A DNA stretch of 64,000 nucleotides from Millisia brevis NBRC 105863 (GCF_001552615.1 NZ_BCRN01000002.1:186001-250000), one strand, 5' to 3'. Positions 9,220 to 20,320 are shown, counted from the stretch's first letter. The notes: generated by a model from the sequence alone, not told the origin. Program-made: numbers and translations.

Positions 9220-9645
9220 TTACAGACTGCCGAGGTCGGCCGACAACCAGTGCGCAGCCCGCAGCCTGATCGTCACCGACGGTCCGTGTCCGGCGGCCGC
9301 CCCGTCGATATAGGGCTGCACCTGCTCCGGCTCGAGGTAGCGCTCGACCATTTCGCGCAGTTCGTCATCGGTGGTCGTCTCGATGCTCGCAACCGGGCCG
9401 TCGACGGCGACGTAGCGGATCGACGGCTCGAGGCGTTCGACCATCAACGAGAAGTGCCCGGCGGCCTCGATCAGACGATGCTTGCGCGAACCCTCCCCGG
9501 TCAGGACCCACGGGTCACCACCGGGTTGGTACTGGTACCAGATCGGCACCGTGAGCGGGCCGCGATCCGCTCCGGCCGCGACGGACAACGCCGCGATATG
9601 CGGTTCGGCGAGGAACTGTTCGCGTTCATCCTTCGGAAGTGGCAT
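9220..9645 (-). CDS. PNPOx-fold (flavin/F420-type) oxidoreductase-like protein
   Basis: About 141 residues with the split-barrel layout of the pyridoxamine-phosphate-oxidase-like/F420 family: FLAEPHIAALSVA, then PLTVPIWYQYQPGGDPWVLT, the cofactor-contact strand KHRLIEAAGHFSLMVERL and YVAVDGPVASIE. In Mycobacteriales such proteins bind FMN, F420, heme or biliverdin; which of these cannot be told from the sequence. It is likely cytosolic. The ATG at 9645 gives MPLPKDEREQFL; an alternative GTG lies three codons upstream (9654). It stands between unrelated genes and is separated from the downstream GH13 gene by about 290 bases. Confidence 0.8.
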   Translation of the reverse strand: MPLPKDEREQFLAEPHIAALSVAAGADRGPLTVPIWYQYQPGGDPWVLTGEGSRKHRLIEAAGHFSLMVERLEPSIRYVAVDGPVASIETTTDDELREMVERYLEPEQVQPYIDGAAAGHGPSVTIRLRAAHWLSADLGSL

Positions 9646-9710
9646 GGCCGCCACGCTAGACCCACCGACCGACAGCCCCGGCGAGCGTGCGCGTCATTCC
9701 AGCCGACAAC

Positions 9711-10721
9711 CTAGGCGCGGAAGGCGATCAGCACCGCGAGGTAGACGACATAGGCGAGGACGAAGGCGATGCCCTCGAGCCGCGAGATCCGCCGACCGGT
9801 CAGGAAGACCGGTACACACAGCAGCGCGACGGCCGCCATCAACGGCAGGTCGATCCGGATGAGCTCGTCGGTCACTTCCAGCGGCATCACCAGCGCGGAG
9901 GCGCCCAGAATCAGCGTGACGTTATAGACGCTCGAGCCGACGAGATTGCCGATCGCGAGGTCCCGATCACCCCGGATCGTCGACACGATCGTGGTGACCA
10001 ATTCCGGCGCCGAGGTACCGATCGCGACGATCGTCAGCCCGATGAAGGCTTCGCTGACACCGAGGTCGGAGGCGACCGAGATCGACCCTTTGACCAGCCA
10101 GTCGGCGGCAAATACCACGACGGCGATGCCGCCGACCAATTGCAGGACCGCACGCCACAACGGCGCCGACGACCCGGACGGTGCATCAGCGCCATCATCC
10201 GCATCGGGCCCGTCCCCCGCCGGAGGTCGGTCGGGACCGACCGGGTCGGAAGCGGTCGCTCGAGCGGCAGCCCGCGACCGCAGTTCGACCCGGATCACCA
10301 CGGCGGTGTAGACGATCGCCACCGCCAGCAAGATGAAGCCATCGAGGCGGGAGAGCGAACCGTTGAGGCTCAACAGCAGCAACAGCAGGGCGCTGCCGAC
10401 CATCACCGGCAAGTCGAGCCGGACGGTCTGACGGCCCAGCGCCAGCGGGATCATCGCGGCCGACAAGCCCAGGATCAGCAGCAGGTTGACGATATTGGTA
10501 CCGGCGATATTGCCGATCGCCAACGGCCCGGCACCGAGGCGAGCGGCGTCGACGCCGACCGCGAGTTCCGGCAGGCTCGTGCCGATCGACACGACGGTCA
10601 GTCCGATCAACAGCGGCGAGACACCGAGCCGGGCGGCGATCGCCGAACCGCCGCGCACGAGAACCTCCGCACCTACGACCAGCCCGATCAACCCGGCCAG
10701 GATCAGGAGCACATCGGACAT
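9711..10721 (-). CDS. CaCA-family sodium/calcium exchanger (YrbG-like)
   Basis: A protein of 336 residues with about ten membrane segments in two inverted halves, each carrying an alpha-repeat: GLTVVSIGTSLPELAVG in the first and GLTIVAIGTSAPELVTT in the second. The acidic residues of the GTS(L/A)PEL motifs form the cation site of Ca2+/Na+ (or Ca2+/H+) antiporters. GNIAGTNIVN and GNLVGSSVYN follow the repeats, as in the family. A hydrophilic cytosolic loop rich in Pro/Asp (about 155-185) links the halves. It is an inner-membrane cation antiporter, probably Ca2+ efflux. No partner gene is evident nearby. Confidence 0.93.
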   Translation of the reverse strand: MSDVLLILAGLIGLVVGAEVLVRGGSAIAARLGVSPLLIGLTVVSIGTSLPELAVGVDAARLGAGPLAIGNIAGTNIVNLLLILGLSAAMIPLALGRQTVRLDLPVMVGSALLLLLLSLNGSLSRLDGFILLAVAIVYTAVVIRVELRSRAAARATASDPVGPDRPPAGDGPDADDGADAPSGSSAPLWRAVLQLVGGIAVVVFAADWLVKGSISVASDLGVSEAFIGLTIVAIGTSAPELVTTIVSTIRGDRDLAIGNLVGSSVYNVTLILGASALVMPLEVTDELIRIDLPLMAAVALLCVPVFLTGRRISRLEGIAFVLAYVVYLAVLIAFRA

Positions 10722-10836
10722 ATCGCCGACTCTAGGGGGCGCGGCGACGAATCACCGGGCATGCGCGGGATCGAGGGCGGACCGCCGGCCGAAAATTGTG
10801 TTGACCGGGTCGGGTCGCGGGGCGCAAGGTGCGGTG

Positions 10837-11214
10837 ATGGCCTGCCGTATCGGTGAACTCGTGCTCGACTGTCGCGATCCCGAGACCCTGGCCCGGTTCT
10901 GGTGCGAGGTGCTCGACTTCGTGGTGCTCGACCGCGACGGCGGGGCGATCGAGATCGGTGCGCGCGACGGCTTCGGCGGTCGGCAGCCGACGATCATTCT
11001 GAGCCCGTCCGAGCGTCCGGAGCCGGCGAAGCCCAGGCTGCATATCGATCTGAGCCCGACCGACCGCGATCAGTCGGCCGAGTTGGAGCGGCTGCTGGCG
11101 CTCGGCGCGACCCCGGCCGATGTCGGACAGACCGGCGACGAATCCTGGCACGTCCTGGCCGATCCGGAGGGCAACCACTTCTGCCTGCTGCGGCGGCGGC
11201 TCGATCCGCCCTGA
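10837..11214 (+). CDS. VOC-family (glyoxalase/bleomycin-resistance-like) protein
   Basis: A protein of 125 residues with the VOC fold signatures LVLDCRDPETLARFWCEVLDF at the start and PEGNHFCLL near the end; HIDLSPTDRD sits in the middle. The subfamily is the 'glyoxalase-like domain' type common in actinobacteria, function unknown. I placed the start at the ATG at 10837, which begins M-A-C-R-I-G-E; the open frame continues upstream but is antisense to the exchanger gene. AAGG lies about ten bases upstream, and a TTGACC hexamer near 10801 could be a -35 element. It is the only plus-strand gene in the first 29 kb and converges with rsmB. Confidence 0.87.
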   Translation: MACRIGELVLDCRDPETLARFWCEVLDFVVLDRDGGAIEIGARDGFGGRQPTIILSPSERPEPAKPRLHIDLSPTDRDQSAELERLLALGATPADVGQTGDESWHVLADPEGNHFCLLRRRLDPP

Positions 11215-11352
11215 GTCCGGGCGATACCGGCGGAACCCAGCCCGACCGGTCGGAGCCGACCGCCGGGACGTTGGACGGCGCCCGGCACCGCGAGCGGCGG
11301 CTGTACCGCCGAGCTCCGAACCGGTACCCGTACCGCGGCAACCGCGGACCGA

Positions 11353-12816
11353 CTAGACCGGCTTGCGCAGGAGCGCGACGAACATGCCGTCGGTGCCGTG
11401 GCGGTGCGGCCACAGCTGCGCGGCTCCCCCGAAGGCGGCCGCGTCGGGGACCTCGGCGAGCGCCCCGGCGGTATCGAGCGGTTCGAGTCCGAACCGGCGG
11501 GTCGCGTCGGCGGTGATCCGCATGGTCTCCGACAGATGCGGCGAACAGGTCGAGTAGGCGATGACGCCGCCGGGCCGCACCAGGTCGACCGCCGCCGCCA
11601 GCAGTTCGCGCTGCAGGCGGGTCAGATCGCGCAGGTCCTCCTCGGTCCGCCGCCAGCGCGCCTCGGGGCGACGTCGCAGCGCACCGAGGCCGGTGCAGGG
11701 CGCGTCGACCAGAACGCGGTCGTAGCCCGGTTCGAGGCCGCTGCTCCGACCGTCGACGACGTGCACCTCGACCGGCAGCCCGTCGACCGCGGTGCGCACC
11801 AGTTCGGCGCGGTGTGTCGACGGTTCGACCGCGTCGACGCGGGCGCCCTCGATGTCGGCGAGGGACCCGAGCAGCGCGGCCTTGCCGCCGGGACCGGCGC
11901 ACAGGTCGAGCCAGCGGCCGCCGTCCGGTCCGACCAGCTGGGCGCGTTCGAGCGCGAGCACCACGAGTTGGCTGCCCTCGTCCTGGACCGATGCCATGCG
12001 GTCGCGCACCGCGTCGATGCGGCCGGGATCGCCGGCGCCGTCCAGGTGCACCGCATACGGCGAGTAGGGGCCGACCTCACCCCCGGTCGAGAGCGCCAAT
12101 TCCTCGGCGGTGATCGCGCCGGGCCGGGCGACCAGATGCAGTTCGGGGCGGGCGTTGTCGGCGGCGAGCAGATCGGGCAGTTCCCCGGCGCGCTCCCCCA
12201 ACGCGTCGGCGAACGCCTGCGCGATCCATTCCGGGTGGGCGTGGCGGAAGGCGAGGTTTCCGATCGGATCGGCCGCGGCGTCCGGCTGCAGACGTGCGAT
12301 CCAGCTGTCCTCGTCCGCCTCCGAGACGCGGCGCAGGACCGCGTTGACGAAGCCGGCGCGGCCGCTGCCGAACTCCTCGCGCGCCATGTCGACGGTGGTG
12401 GCGACCGCCGCGTGGGTGGCGACCCGGGTGCGCAACAACTGGTAGGCGCCGAGGCGCAGCAGGTCGAGTACGTCGCCGTCGATCGCGTCGATCGGGCGGT
12501 CGGCCGCGGCCGAGATGATCGCGTCGAGCAGGCCGAGGGTGCGGCTGGCCCCGTAGGTCAGCTCGGTAGCGAAGGCGGCATCCCGCTCGGTGATCTTGCG
12601 TTCGCGCAGCAGCCGGGGCAACAGCAGGTTGGCGTAGGCGTCGTCGCGACGGACCGCGCGCAGGACGTCGCGGGCGGCGGTGCGGGCGGGGTCGATCGGG
12701 GCCGGCGGGGTGGCGGTGCGCGGGTTGGGTCCCTTGCCGCCGCGGCCGTCGCCGCGTCGGGCGGGGGCGGGCCGGCGTCGGCCGGAGGAGCGGTTGCCGC
12801 GGGGTTCGGTGGGCAT
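11353..12816 (-). CDS. rsmB: 16S rRNA (cytosine-967 C5)-methyltransferase RsmB
   Basis: A protein of 487 residues. An Arg/Pro-rich N-terminal tail (about 1-42) precedes the NusB-like RNA-binding domain (about 43-170, RDVLRAVRRDDAYANLLLP onwards), then the SAM methyltransferase domain: motif I DLCAGPGGKAALLG, motif IV DAPCTGLGALRRRPEARWRR with its Cys, and motif VI YSTCSPH with the catalytic Cys. It methylates C967 of 16S rRNA in E. coli numbering. The gene is one base downstream of fmt. In M. tuberculosis the next gene is rpe; here rpe is about 10 kb away. Short inverted repeats (CCGCGG-CAA-CCGCGG at 11333-11347) follow the stop codon and may terminate the transcript. Confidence 0.96.
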   Translation of the reverse strand: MPTEPRGNRSSGRRRPAPARRGDGRGGKGPNPRTATPPAPIDPARTAARDVLRAVRRDDAYANLLLPRLLRERKITERDAAFATELTYGASRTLGLLDAIISAAADRPIDAIDGDVLDLLRLGAYQLLRTRVATHAAVATTVDMAREEFGSGRAGFVNAVLRRVSEADEDSWIARLQPDAAADPIGNLAFRHAHPEWIAQAFADALGERAGELPDLLAADNARPELHLVARPGAITAEELALSTGGEVGPYSPYAVHLDGAGDPGRIDAVRDRMASVQDEGSQLVVLALERAQLVGPDGGRWLDLCAGPGGKAALLGSLADIEGARVDAVEPSTHRAELVRTAVDGLPVEVHVVDGRSSGLEPGYDRVLVDAPCTGLGALRRRPEARWRRTEEDLRDLTRLQRELLAAAVDLVRPGGVIAYSTCSPHLSETMRITADATRRFGLEPLDTAGALAEVPDAAAFGGAAQLWPHRHGTDGMFVALLRKPV

Positions 12817-12817
12817 A

Positions 12818-13741
12818 TCAGCGGGCCTCGGCGTCGTCGGGCAGGTGGGCGCCGCGGGCCCAGTCGGCCGCGATCATCTCCTTCTTGCCCTGCGGTTGGA
12901 TGCGGTCGAGTCGTACGGCGGTCCCGGCGGTGCCGATGAGTACCTCGCGCTTGGAGACCGCGACGCGGCCGGCGGGCAGGGTGACGTCGGTCTGCTGGAC
13001 CGGGCCGACCTTGAGGCGGGTCTCGCCGATGGTCGTCCACGCCCCGGGTGCGGGGGTGACCGAGCGGATCCGCCGTTCGACGATCGCCGGCGGCAGGGTC
13101 CATACGATGCGGGCGGAGTCGACGGTGACCTTCGGGGCGTGCGAGACCCCGTCGTGGCTCTGCGGTTGCGGGGCGATCGCGCCGTCCTCGATCCCGTCGA
13201 GGGTGCGTTCGAGCAGTACCGCGCCGGTCTCGGCGAGACGGTCGAGCAGGGTCTGCGCGGTGTCGGTCGGCGTGACCCGTTCGGTGACCACCCCGAAGAC
13301 CGGCCCGGTGTCGAGGCCCTCCTCGATCAGGAAGGTGCTCGCCCCGGTGACCTCGTCGCCCGCTGCGATCGCGGCTTGCACCGGCGCGGCGCCGCGCCAC
13401 GCCGGCAGCAACGAGAAGTGCAGGTTGATCCAGCCGAACTTCGGGACCTCGAGCAGCGGGGCACGCAGCAGGTTGCCGTAGGCGACCACCGGGCAGCAGT
13501 CCGGGGCGAGCTCGGTCAGTCGGGCGAGCAGGTCCGGGTCGGAGGCGCGCGTGGGCGCGAGCACCTCGACGCCGTGCTCGTCGGCGAGACGGGCGATCGG
13601 CGAGCGGACCGCCTTGCGGCCCCGCCCGGCGACCGTGTCCGGTCGGGTGAGCACCGCGACGACCTCGTGGCGGTCGGACGCGAGCAATCGACGCAGGGAC
13701 GGCACCGCCGGTTCGGGGGTACCCGCAAAGACAAGACGCAC
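12818..13741 (-). CDS. fmt: Methionyl-tRNA formyltransferase
   Basis: A protein of 307 residues, standard length. Formylates the methionine on initiator tRNA using 10-formyl-tetrahydrofolate. Seen directly: [20 protein letters not shown] at the N-terminus, the folate and catalytic segments [20 protein letters not shown] (Asn and His of the active site) and [16 protein letters not shown] with the catalytic Asp, and the C-terminal OB-fold region from about residue 208. The start is GTG. The stop lies one base before the rsmB ATG, so the two are coupled. A very strong hairpin lies between this gene and priA upstream, so fmt-rsmB may form its own transcript. Confidence 0.97.
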   Translation of the reverse strand: MRLVFAGTPEPAVPSLRRLLASDRHEVVAVLTRPDTVAGRGRKAVRSPIARLADEHGVEVLAPTRASDPDLLARLTELAPDCCPVVAYGNLLRAPLLEVPKFGWINLHFSLLPAWRGAAPVQAAIAAGDEVTGASTFLIEEGLDTGPVFGVVTERVTPTDTAQTLLDRLAETGAVLLERTLDGIEDGAIAPQPQSHDGVSHAPKVTVDSARIVWTLPPAIVERRIRSVTPAPGAWTTIGETRLKVGPVQQTDVTLPAGRVAVSKREVLIGTAGTAVRLDRIQPQGKKEMIAADWARGAHLPDDAEAR

Positions 13742-13766
13742 CCAGCGAGCTTACGGCGACCCCACT

Positions 13767-13823
13767 GCGACGTTTGTGGACGCCTACCCGCGCTCACCGC
13801 GGGTGGGCGTACCCAAACGTCGC
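13767..13823 (-). terminator. Long imperfect hairpin between priA and fmt
   Basis: Two 26-base arms (13767-13792 and 13798-13823) pair with 23 matches around a five-base loop (CTCAC). The arms begin GCGACGTTTG and end CAAACGTCGC. It starts four bases after the priA stop, which fits a transcription terminator, but it is far longer than usual and could also act as an mRNA end-protecting structure. Confidence 0.75.
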
Positions 13824-13827
13824 CGGA

Positions 13828-16011
13828 TCAGCCGATGCGGTGCGGGTCGATGCCGACGCGCAGGGGCGGGGAGGCGTGGCGGGCGCCGAGGTGGGAGCGG
13901 CCGGCGGCCAGGGATGCGGCGAGGGCGCCGCCCGCCGCGCGGGGGACGCGCACCAGCATGCGCGCGGCGGGATCGTCCGGATCGTCGCCGGAGGCGGGCA
14001 GCCGCTCCCCCGGCGGCAGCGGCACCGGTCCCAGCGTGGTGGCGGCCTCGGGCAGGTCGGTCACCGCCAGCAGGGCGGAGATCGCGCCCTCGGAGCCGTC
14101 GATCGCCGCCAGGTGCACCGCGGGCGGGAAGCCGAGCTGGGCGCGTTGGTCGAGTTCGGCCTGCGCCGCCCCGACCGGGTCCCAGCGGATGAGGTGCTGC
14201 GTGGTCGGCAGGCCGGGGTCGGCCATCACCACGACCGTGCCGTTCGGCCGCACCAGAGCCGCCGCCGACATCCAGCGGGCGAGGGCCCGTTCGCTCGCGC
14301 GCAGATCGGCTCGACCGAGCAGCGCCCAGCCGTCGAGCAGGGCCGCCGCCGCGTATCCGCCGGTCACCGGTGGTTCCGTGCCGGGGGTGGCGACCACCAG
14401 GGCCGCGCCCGCGGGCAGGTGATCGGGCCGGTCGTCGCCGGTGACCCGGCGGATCGGCACCCCGGGGAAGGCGCGGCCCAACTCCTCGGCGGTGCGCTCG
14501 TTGCCGATCACCGCGGCGCGGAGCCGGTTCGACCCGCAGGCGCCGCAGCGGGGTCGCGGTTCCGGCTGCGAACACCATCGGCAGACCGCGGTGGCGTCGC
14601 GATCGCCGGAGTCGAGTCGCAGCGGGCCGTTGCAGCGGCGACATCGGGCCGGGGTGCGGCAGACCGCGCAGACCACGGCGGGTAGATAGCCGCGGCGCGG
14701 CACCTGCACCAGGACGGGGGCGTCGGCGGCGATCGCGGCGCGTGCGGTTTCGAAGAAGATGCCCGGCAGTCGGGTCGCCCCGGCGAGCGGGTCGCGGTCG
14801 AGGGCGCGTTCGCTGTCGCCGGGAGCGACGATCCGCGGCATCGCCGACCGGAGCACCGCTCGATCGGCCACCAGGTCGTGCGCCCACCCGGTCGCGACCA
14901 GCGCCTGGGCCTCCGCGGTGCGTCCGAAGCCGCCGAGCAGCACCGCCGCCCCCTCGGCATGTGCCCGCAGCAGCGCCACCTCCCGCGCGTGCGGATAGGG
15001 AGCGCGCGGCTCCACCCAGCTCTCGTCGCCGTCGTCCCACATGGCGATCAGGCCGAGGTCGCGCACCGGAGCGAAGACCGCGCTGCGGGTGCCGATGACG
15101 ATGCGGGCGCTCCCCCGCAGGATCGACAGCCAACGGCGGTACCGCTGGGTGGGTCCGAGACCCGCGGCCAGTGCGACCACCGAACCCTCGGTGGTGCGGT
15201 CGGCGAAGGCGCGGACCATGCGGTCGAGGTCGTATTGGTCGGGGACGAGGACCAGCACCCCGCGGTCCGGTTCGGCGGCGGCGAGCGCCTGGTCGACGAA
15301 GCGGGCCGCCCAGTCCTCCCCCGGCAGCGCCTGCCAGATCGCGCGCGGGGTGCGGCCGGCGACCACCGCGTCGGCGAAGTTCGCGCTGTGCCGGTAGCGG
15401 CCCCATCCGGTGGGATCGGCGAAGATCGCGGCGCGGTCCACCCGGCCGGGCTCGATCGGCTCCGCCGGCGTTTCGGCCTCGACGCGGGCGTGCCGCGGGG
15501 GGATCGCCAGCCGCAGCACGTCGGATCGCGTTCCGGCGTACCGGGCGGCCACCGTTTCTGCGAGATCCGCGATCCGCGGGGTCAGCACCTGTTCGGGTGA
15601 GACGACCTTGTCGAGCCAGCCGAGACGGCCGGAGTGGTCGGTGTCCTCGCGTCGTTCGAGGACGAATCCGTCGACGAGGCGTCCGGAGAACCGCACCCGC
15701 ACCCGGACACCGGGTTGGGCCTGCTCATCGAGTTCGGCCGGCACGAGATAGTCGAAGGGTCTGTCGAGGTGCGCCAGGCCCAGCATCGGCAGGACCCGGG
15801 CGACCTTGTCGGTCTCCGCCGCCGCGCGGGCGGGCGCGGCCGTGGCTTTCTTCCTCGCCGCCGCAGCCGTGCGCGCCGCGCGTTTGGCAGGCGGCGTCGG
15901 CGGGAGCACCGGTTCGACCTCGAGCAGCACATCGTGCTCCGGCGGCTCGCGGTCGGCCGGCGGCGTCCCCACGCCCGGGTCGGGCCCGGCCGGACCCGGC
16001 TCGGGTGTCAC
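13828..16011 (-). CDS. priA: Primosomal protein PriA, actinobacterial form lacking helicase motifs
   Basis: A protein of 727 residues. After an Ala/Pro-rich tail come the 3'-end DNA-binding domain (VLPMLGLAHLDRPFDYLVP, about 73-91) and the helicase core region. The place where other PriA proteins carry Walker A reads RTPRAIWQALPGEDW (about 220-234), with no GxxxxGK(S/T), and the DEAH position reads WDDGDESW (about 325-332). Eight cysteines for two zinc ions are intact (448, 451, 457, 460, 477, 480, 489, 492). So DNA and primosome binding are likely retained while ATPase activity is doubtful. This degenerate form is known from mycobacteria and relatives. The GTG start lies nine bases after metK, so the genes are co-transcribed. 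Confidence 0.93.
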   Translation of the reverse strand: MTPEPGPAGPDPGVGTPPADREPPEHDVLLEVEPVLPPTPPAKRAARTAAAARKKATAAPARAAAETDKVARVLPMLGLAHLDRPFDYLVPAELDEQAQPGVRVRVRFSGRLVDGFVLERREDTDHSGRLGWLDKVVSPEQVLTPRIADLAETVAARYAGTRSDVLRLAIPPRHARVEAETPAEPIEPGRVDRAAIFADPTGWGRYRHSANFADAVVAGRTPRAIWQALPGEDWAARFVDQALAAAEPDRGVLVLVPDQYDLDRMVRAFADRTTEGSVVALAAGLGPTQRYRRWLSILRGSARIVIGTRSAVFAPVRDLGLIAMWDDGDESWVEPRAPYPHAREVALLRAHAEGAAVLLGGFGRTAEAQALVATGWAHDLVADRAVLRSAMPRIVAPGDSERALDRDPLAGATRLPGIFFETARAAIAADAPVLVQVPRRGYLPAVVCAVCRTPARCRRCNGPLRLDSGDRDATAVCRWCSQPEPRPRCGACGSNRLRAAVIGNERTAEELGRAFPGVPIRRVTGDDRPDHLPAGAALVVATPGTEPPVTGGYAAAALLDGWALLGRADLRASERALARWMSAAALVRPNGTVVVMADPGLPTTQHLIRWDPVGAAQAELDQRAQLGFPPAVHLAAIDGSEGAISALLAVTDLPEAATTLGPVPLPPGERLPASGDDPDDPAARMLVRVPRAAGGALAASLAAGRSHLGARHASPPLRVGIDPHRIG

Positions 16012-16020
16012 CGAGCGGTA

Positions 16021-17238
16021 TCAGGCACCGGCGGCCGCGCGGAGCTTGTCCGCCCGGTCGGTGCGCTCCCAGGGCAGATCGATATCGGTCCGGCCGAAGT
16101 GCCCGTACGCCGCGGTGGGGGCGTAGATCGGGCGCAGCAGGTCCAGATCGCGGATGATCGCGCCGGGGCGCAGGTCGAAGACCTCGGTGATCGCGGACTG
16201 GATGCGGGCCGGGTCGACCGTCTCGGTGCCGAAGGTCTCCACGAACAGCCCGACCGGCGCGGCCTTGCCGATCGCATAGGCCACCTGGACCTCGATGCGC
16301 TCGGCCAATCCGGCGGCGACGGCGTTCTTGGCGACCCACCGCATCGCGTAGGCGGCGGAGCGGTCGACCTTCGACGGGTCCTTGCCGGAGAAGGCGCCGC
16401 CGCCGTGGCGTGCCCAGCCGCCGTAGGTGTCGACGATGATCTTGCGGCCGGTCAGACCGGCGTCACCCATCGGTCCGCCGAGCACGAAGCGTCCGGTCGG
16501 GTTGACCAGCAACCGCACGTCGGAGACGTCGAGGGTCTCGTGACCGAGTTCGGTGAGCACGGTGTTGACCACGTGCTCGCGAATATCGGGAGCGAGCAGG
16601 TTGTCCAGGTCGATATCGGCGGCATGCTGCGTCGACACGACGACCGTGTCGAGGCGGACCGGGACGTCACCGTCGTACTCGATGGTGACCTGCGTCTTGC
16701 CGTCGGGACGCAGGTAGGGCAGGACGCCGGTCTTGCGCACCTCGGTCAGGCGGCGGGCCAGCCGGTGTGCCAGTGCGATCGGCAGCGGCATCAGCTCCGG
16801 GGTGTCGCGGATGGCGTAGCCGAACATCAGGCCCTGGTCGCCGGCACCCTGACGCTGGATGTCGTCGTCGGTGACCTCGTCGCCGGTACGGGCCTCGTGC
16901 GAGGTGTCGACACCCTGTGCGATCTCCGGTGACTGGGAGCCGATCGCGACGTTGACGCCGCAGGAGTTGCCGTCGAAGCCCTTCGCCGACGAGTCGTAGC
17001 CGATCTCGAGGACCTTGTCGCGCACGATCTTCGGGATATCGGCATAGGCGGAGGTGGTGACCTCACCCGCGACGTGAACCTGGCCGGTGGTCACCAGGGT
17101 TTCCACCGCGACCCGCGCCCGCGGATCCTGGGCGAGCAGAGCGTCCAGGATCGAGTCGCTGATCGCGTCGCAGATCTTGTCGGGATGCCCTTCGGTCACG
17201 GACTCGCTGGTGAACAGGCGGCTGCCGGACGTGCTCAC
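16021..17238 (-). CDS. metK: S-adenosylmethionine synthetase
   Basis: About 405 residues; makes S-adenosylmethionine from methionine and ATP, a cytosolic tetramer. Visible motifs: [20 protein letters not shown] near the N-terminus (ATP/methionine binding), [12 protein letters not shown], the flexible-loop and phosphate region [16 protein letters not shown] and [20 protein letters not shown] placed the start at the GTG at 17238, because AAGGGGAG lies just upstream and because [11 protein letters not shown] is the usual beginning; a start seven codons earlier lacks this. It follows coaBC after 256 bases and precedes priA by nine. Confidence 0.97.
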   Translation of the reverse strand: MSTSGSRLFTSESVTEGHPDKICDAISDSILDALLAQDPRARVAVETLVTTGQVHVAGEVTTSAYADIPKIVRDKVLEIGYDSSAKGFDGNSCGVNVAIGSQSPEIAQGVDTSHEARTGDEVTDDDIQRQGAGDQGLMFGYAIRDTPELMPLPIALAHRLARRLTEVRKTGVLPYLRPDGKTQVTIEYDGDVPVRLDTVVVSTQHAADIDLDNLLAPDIREHVVNTVLTELGHETLDVSDVRLLVNPTGRFVLGGPMGDAGLTGRKIIVDTYGGWARHGGGAFSGKDPSKVDRSAAYAMRWVAKNAVAAGLAERIEVQVAYAIGKAAPVGLFVETFGTETVDPARIQSAITEVFDLRPGAIIRDLDLLRPIYAPTAAYGHFGRTDIDLPWERTDRADKLRAAAGA

Positions 17239-17494
17239 GGTCTCCCCTTCGGATCTCATTCACGGTCGCGTGCGGCGCAACCCTCGGTCATGTCGATGTG
17301 GGGCACCCCGGGCTGCTCTGCAGCCGGCGTCGCCCCCGGTCGTTTTCCGTCCCGCGCGGCGTCACGCCGGAATCCGGGACGGTGCGGACCGCCCGACCCT
17401 AACCCCCGCGGGCCCGCAGGAGCGTCTTCCCGTCAGCGGGATTGTGACAAGTGGGTGGTCGCGTCGTACGCATCGACGGTACCCCCACCGGGTG

Positions 17495-19233
<1,739 letters not shown>

Positions 19234-19237
19234 TCAT

Positions 19238-19257
19238 CGGCCGACGAACGTCGGCCG
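19238..19257 (-). terminator. Hairpin after gmk
   Basis: Perfect nine-base stem (CGGCCGACG and its complement) with a two-base AA centre, starting eight bases after the gmk stop. Its place suggests termination or processing between gmk and rpoZ. The tiny loop would force the stem to open by a pair or two. Confidence 0.55.
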
Positions 19258-19265
19258 GATGAACC

Positions 19266-19925
19266 TCAGCGGACGGCTCCGGGGCCACCCGATCCCGTAT
19301 CGGGTCGGACACCGACCAGCAATGATACCAACTGGCGGGCGGCGCGTTCGACGTCGTCGTTGACGACCACCACGTCGAACTCGTCGCGGGCGGCCATCTC
19401 CTCCTCGGCGGTATGCAACCGGCGCTGCAGAGTGGCCGGGGTTTCGGTGCCTCGACCGGTCAATCTGCTGACCAGATCGTTCCAACTGGGCGGCTCGAGG
19501 AAGACGAGCGTCGCCTCCCGACAGGTCACGCGGATCGCCCGGGCGCCGTTGAGGTCCACCTCGATCAGGACCGGTCGCCCGGCCTCGAGGTGGGAGAACA
19601 CCGGGGCGGCCGGGGTGCCCGACCGTTGCAGGCCGCCGTGGATCTCCGCCCACTCGAGCAGTTGCCGCGACGCGATCATCGCGTCGAACTGCTCGGAACT
19701 GACGAATCGATAGTCGACCCCGTCCACCTCACCGGGCCGGGGGGCCCGGGTGGTGGCGGAGACACTGAAATACATCTGCGGGACCAGTTCGCGTAGACGC
19801 CTGATCACGCTCGACTTCCCCACCGCCGACGGACCGGCCAGCACGATCAGCCGGCCGCGGGCGGGGGGTTCGGGGACATCGGACCGGTCGGCGACCCCGG
19901 TGTCGAATCCACCCGCAGGCTTCAT
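19266..19925 (-). CDS. gmk: Guanylate kinase
   Basis: A protein of 219 residues that phosphorylates GMP/dGMP to the diphosphate. P-loop [15 protein letters not shown] (about 30-44); GMP-binding region [23 protein letters not shown] (only partly conserved here as '[13 protein letters not shown]'), LEWAEIHGG and the adenine-binding RRL segment later. An N-terminal extension of about 25 residues before the core sheet ([11 protein letters not shown]) is typical for Mycobacteriales. It lies 50 bases downstream of mihF, as in M. tuberculosis. Confidence 0.97.
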   Translation of the reverse strand: MKPAGGFDTGVADRSDVPEPPARGRLIVLAGPSAVGKSSVIRRLRELVPQMYFSVSATTRAPRPGEVDGVDYRFVSSEQFDAMIASRQLLEWAEIHGGLQRSGTPAAPVFSHLEAGRPVLIEVDLNGARAIRVTCREATLVFLEPPSWNDLVSRLTGRGTETPATLQRRLHTAEEEMAARDEFDVVVVNDDVERAARQLVSLLVGVRPDTGSGGPGAVR

Positions 19926-19975
19926 CGCGCACCCTCGGCCGCCGCCGGGCCGCCACTACGACGGCTGGTCACCAC

Positions 19976-20320
19976 TCAGTCGAAATCGAATCGCGCGAGA
20001 AGGGCCTTGCGCTGGCGATCGCCGAGTCCGCGCAGACGGCGGGTCGGAGCGATCTCCAGCTCGTTCATGATCTCCTGCGCCTTGACCTTGCCCACCTTCG
20101 GCAACGCCTCGAGCAACGCGGACACCTTCATCTTGCCCAGGATCTCGTCGGTCTCCGCGTCGGTGAGGACCTGCTTGAGGTCGGTTCCACCGCGCTTGAG
20201 GCGCTCCTTCAGCTCCGCCCGCGCTCGACGTGCGGCAGCTGCCTTCTCCAACGCAGCCGCGCGCTGCTCGTCGGTCAACTGGGGAAGGGCCACGGGTTCC
20301 TCCGTCTCGTTGTTCGGCAT
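19976..20320 (-). CDS. mihF: Actinobacterial integration host factor
   Basis: A protein of 114 residues. N-terminal basic helix (ALEKAAAARRARAELKERLK) followed by the conserved TDLKQVLTDAETDEILGKMKVSALLEALPKVGKVKAQEIM region (partly given here as 'MKVSALLEALPKVGK') and a C-terminal TRRLRGLGDRQRKALL. This is the S13-like nucleoid protein of actinobacteria, unrelated to E. coli IHF, which bends DNA and is essential in mycobacteria. The genes on either side, pyrF and gmk, are the same as in M. tuberculosis. About 145 bases before the start should hold its promoter. Confidence 0.97.
   Translation of the reverse strand: MPNNETEEPVALPQLTDEQRAAALEKAAAARRARAELKERLKRGGTDLKQVLTDAETDEILGKMKVSALLEALPKVGKVKAQEIMNELEIAPTRRLRGLGDRQRKALLARFDFD

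Noticed and set aside
8971-9714. Plus-strand frame of 247 codons in the GH13-PNPOx gap
   Set aside because: It runs antisense through the PNPOx-like gene and shows no motif.
17239-17494. Possible SAM-responsive riboswitch in the gap upstream of metK
   Set aside because: I looked for paired stems and conserved purine-rich cores of the known SAM classes and saw none; only short GC-rich inverted repeats are present.
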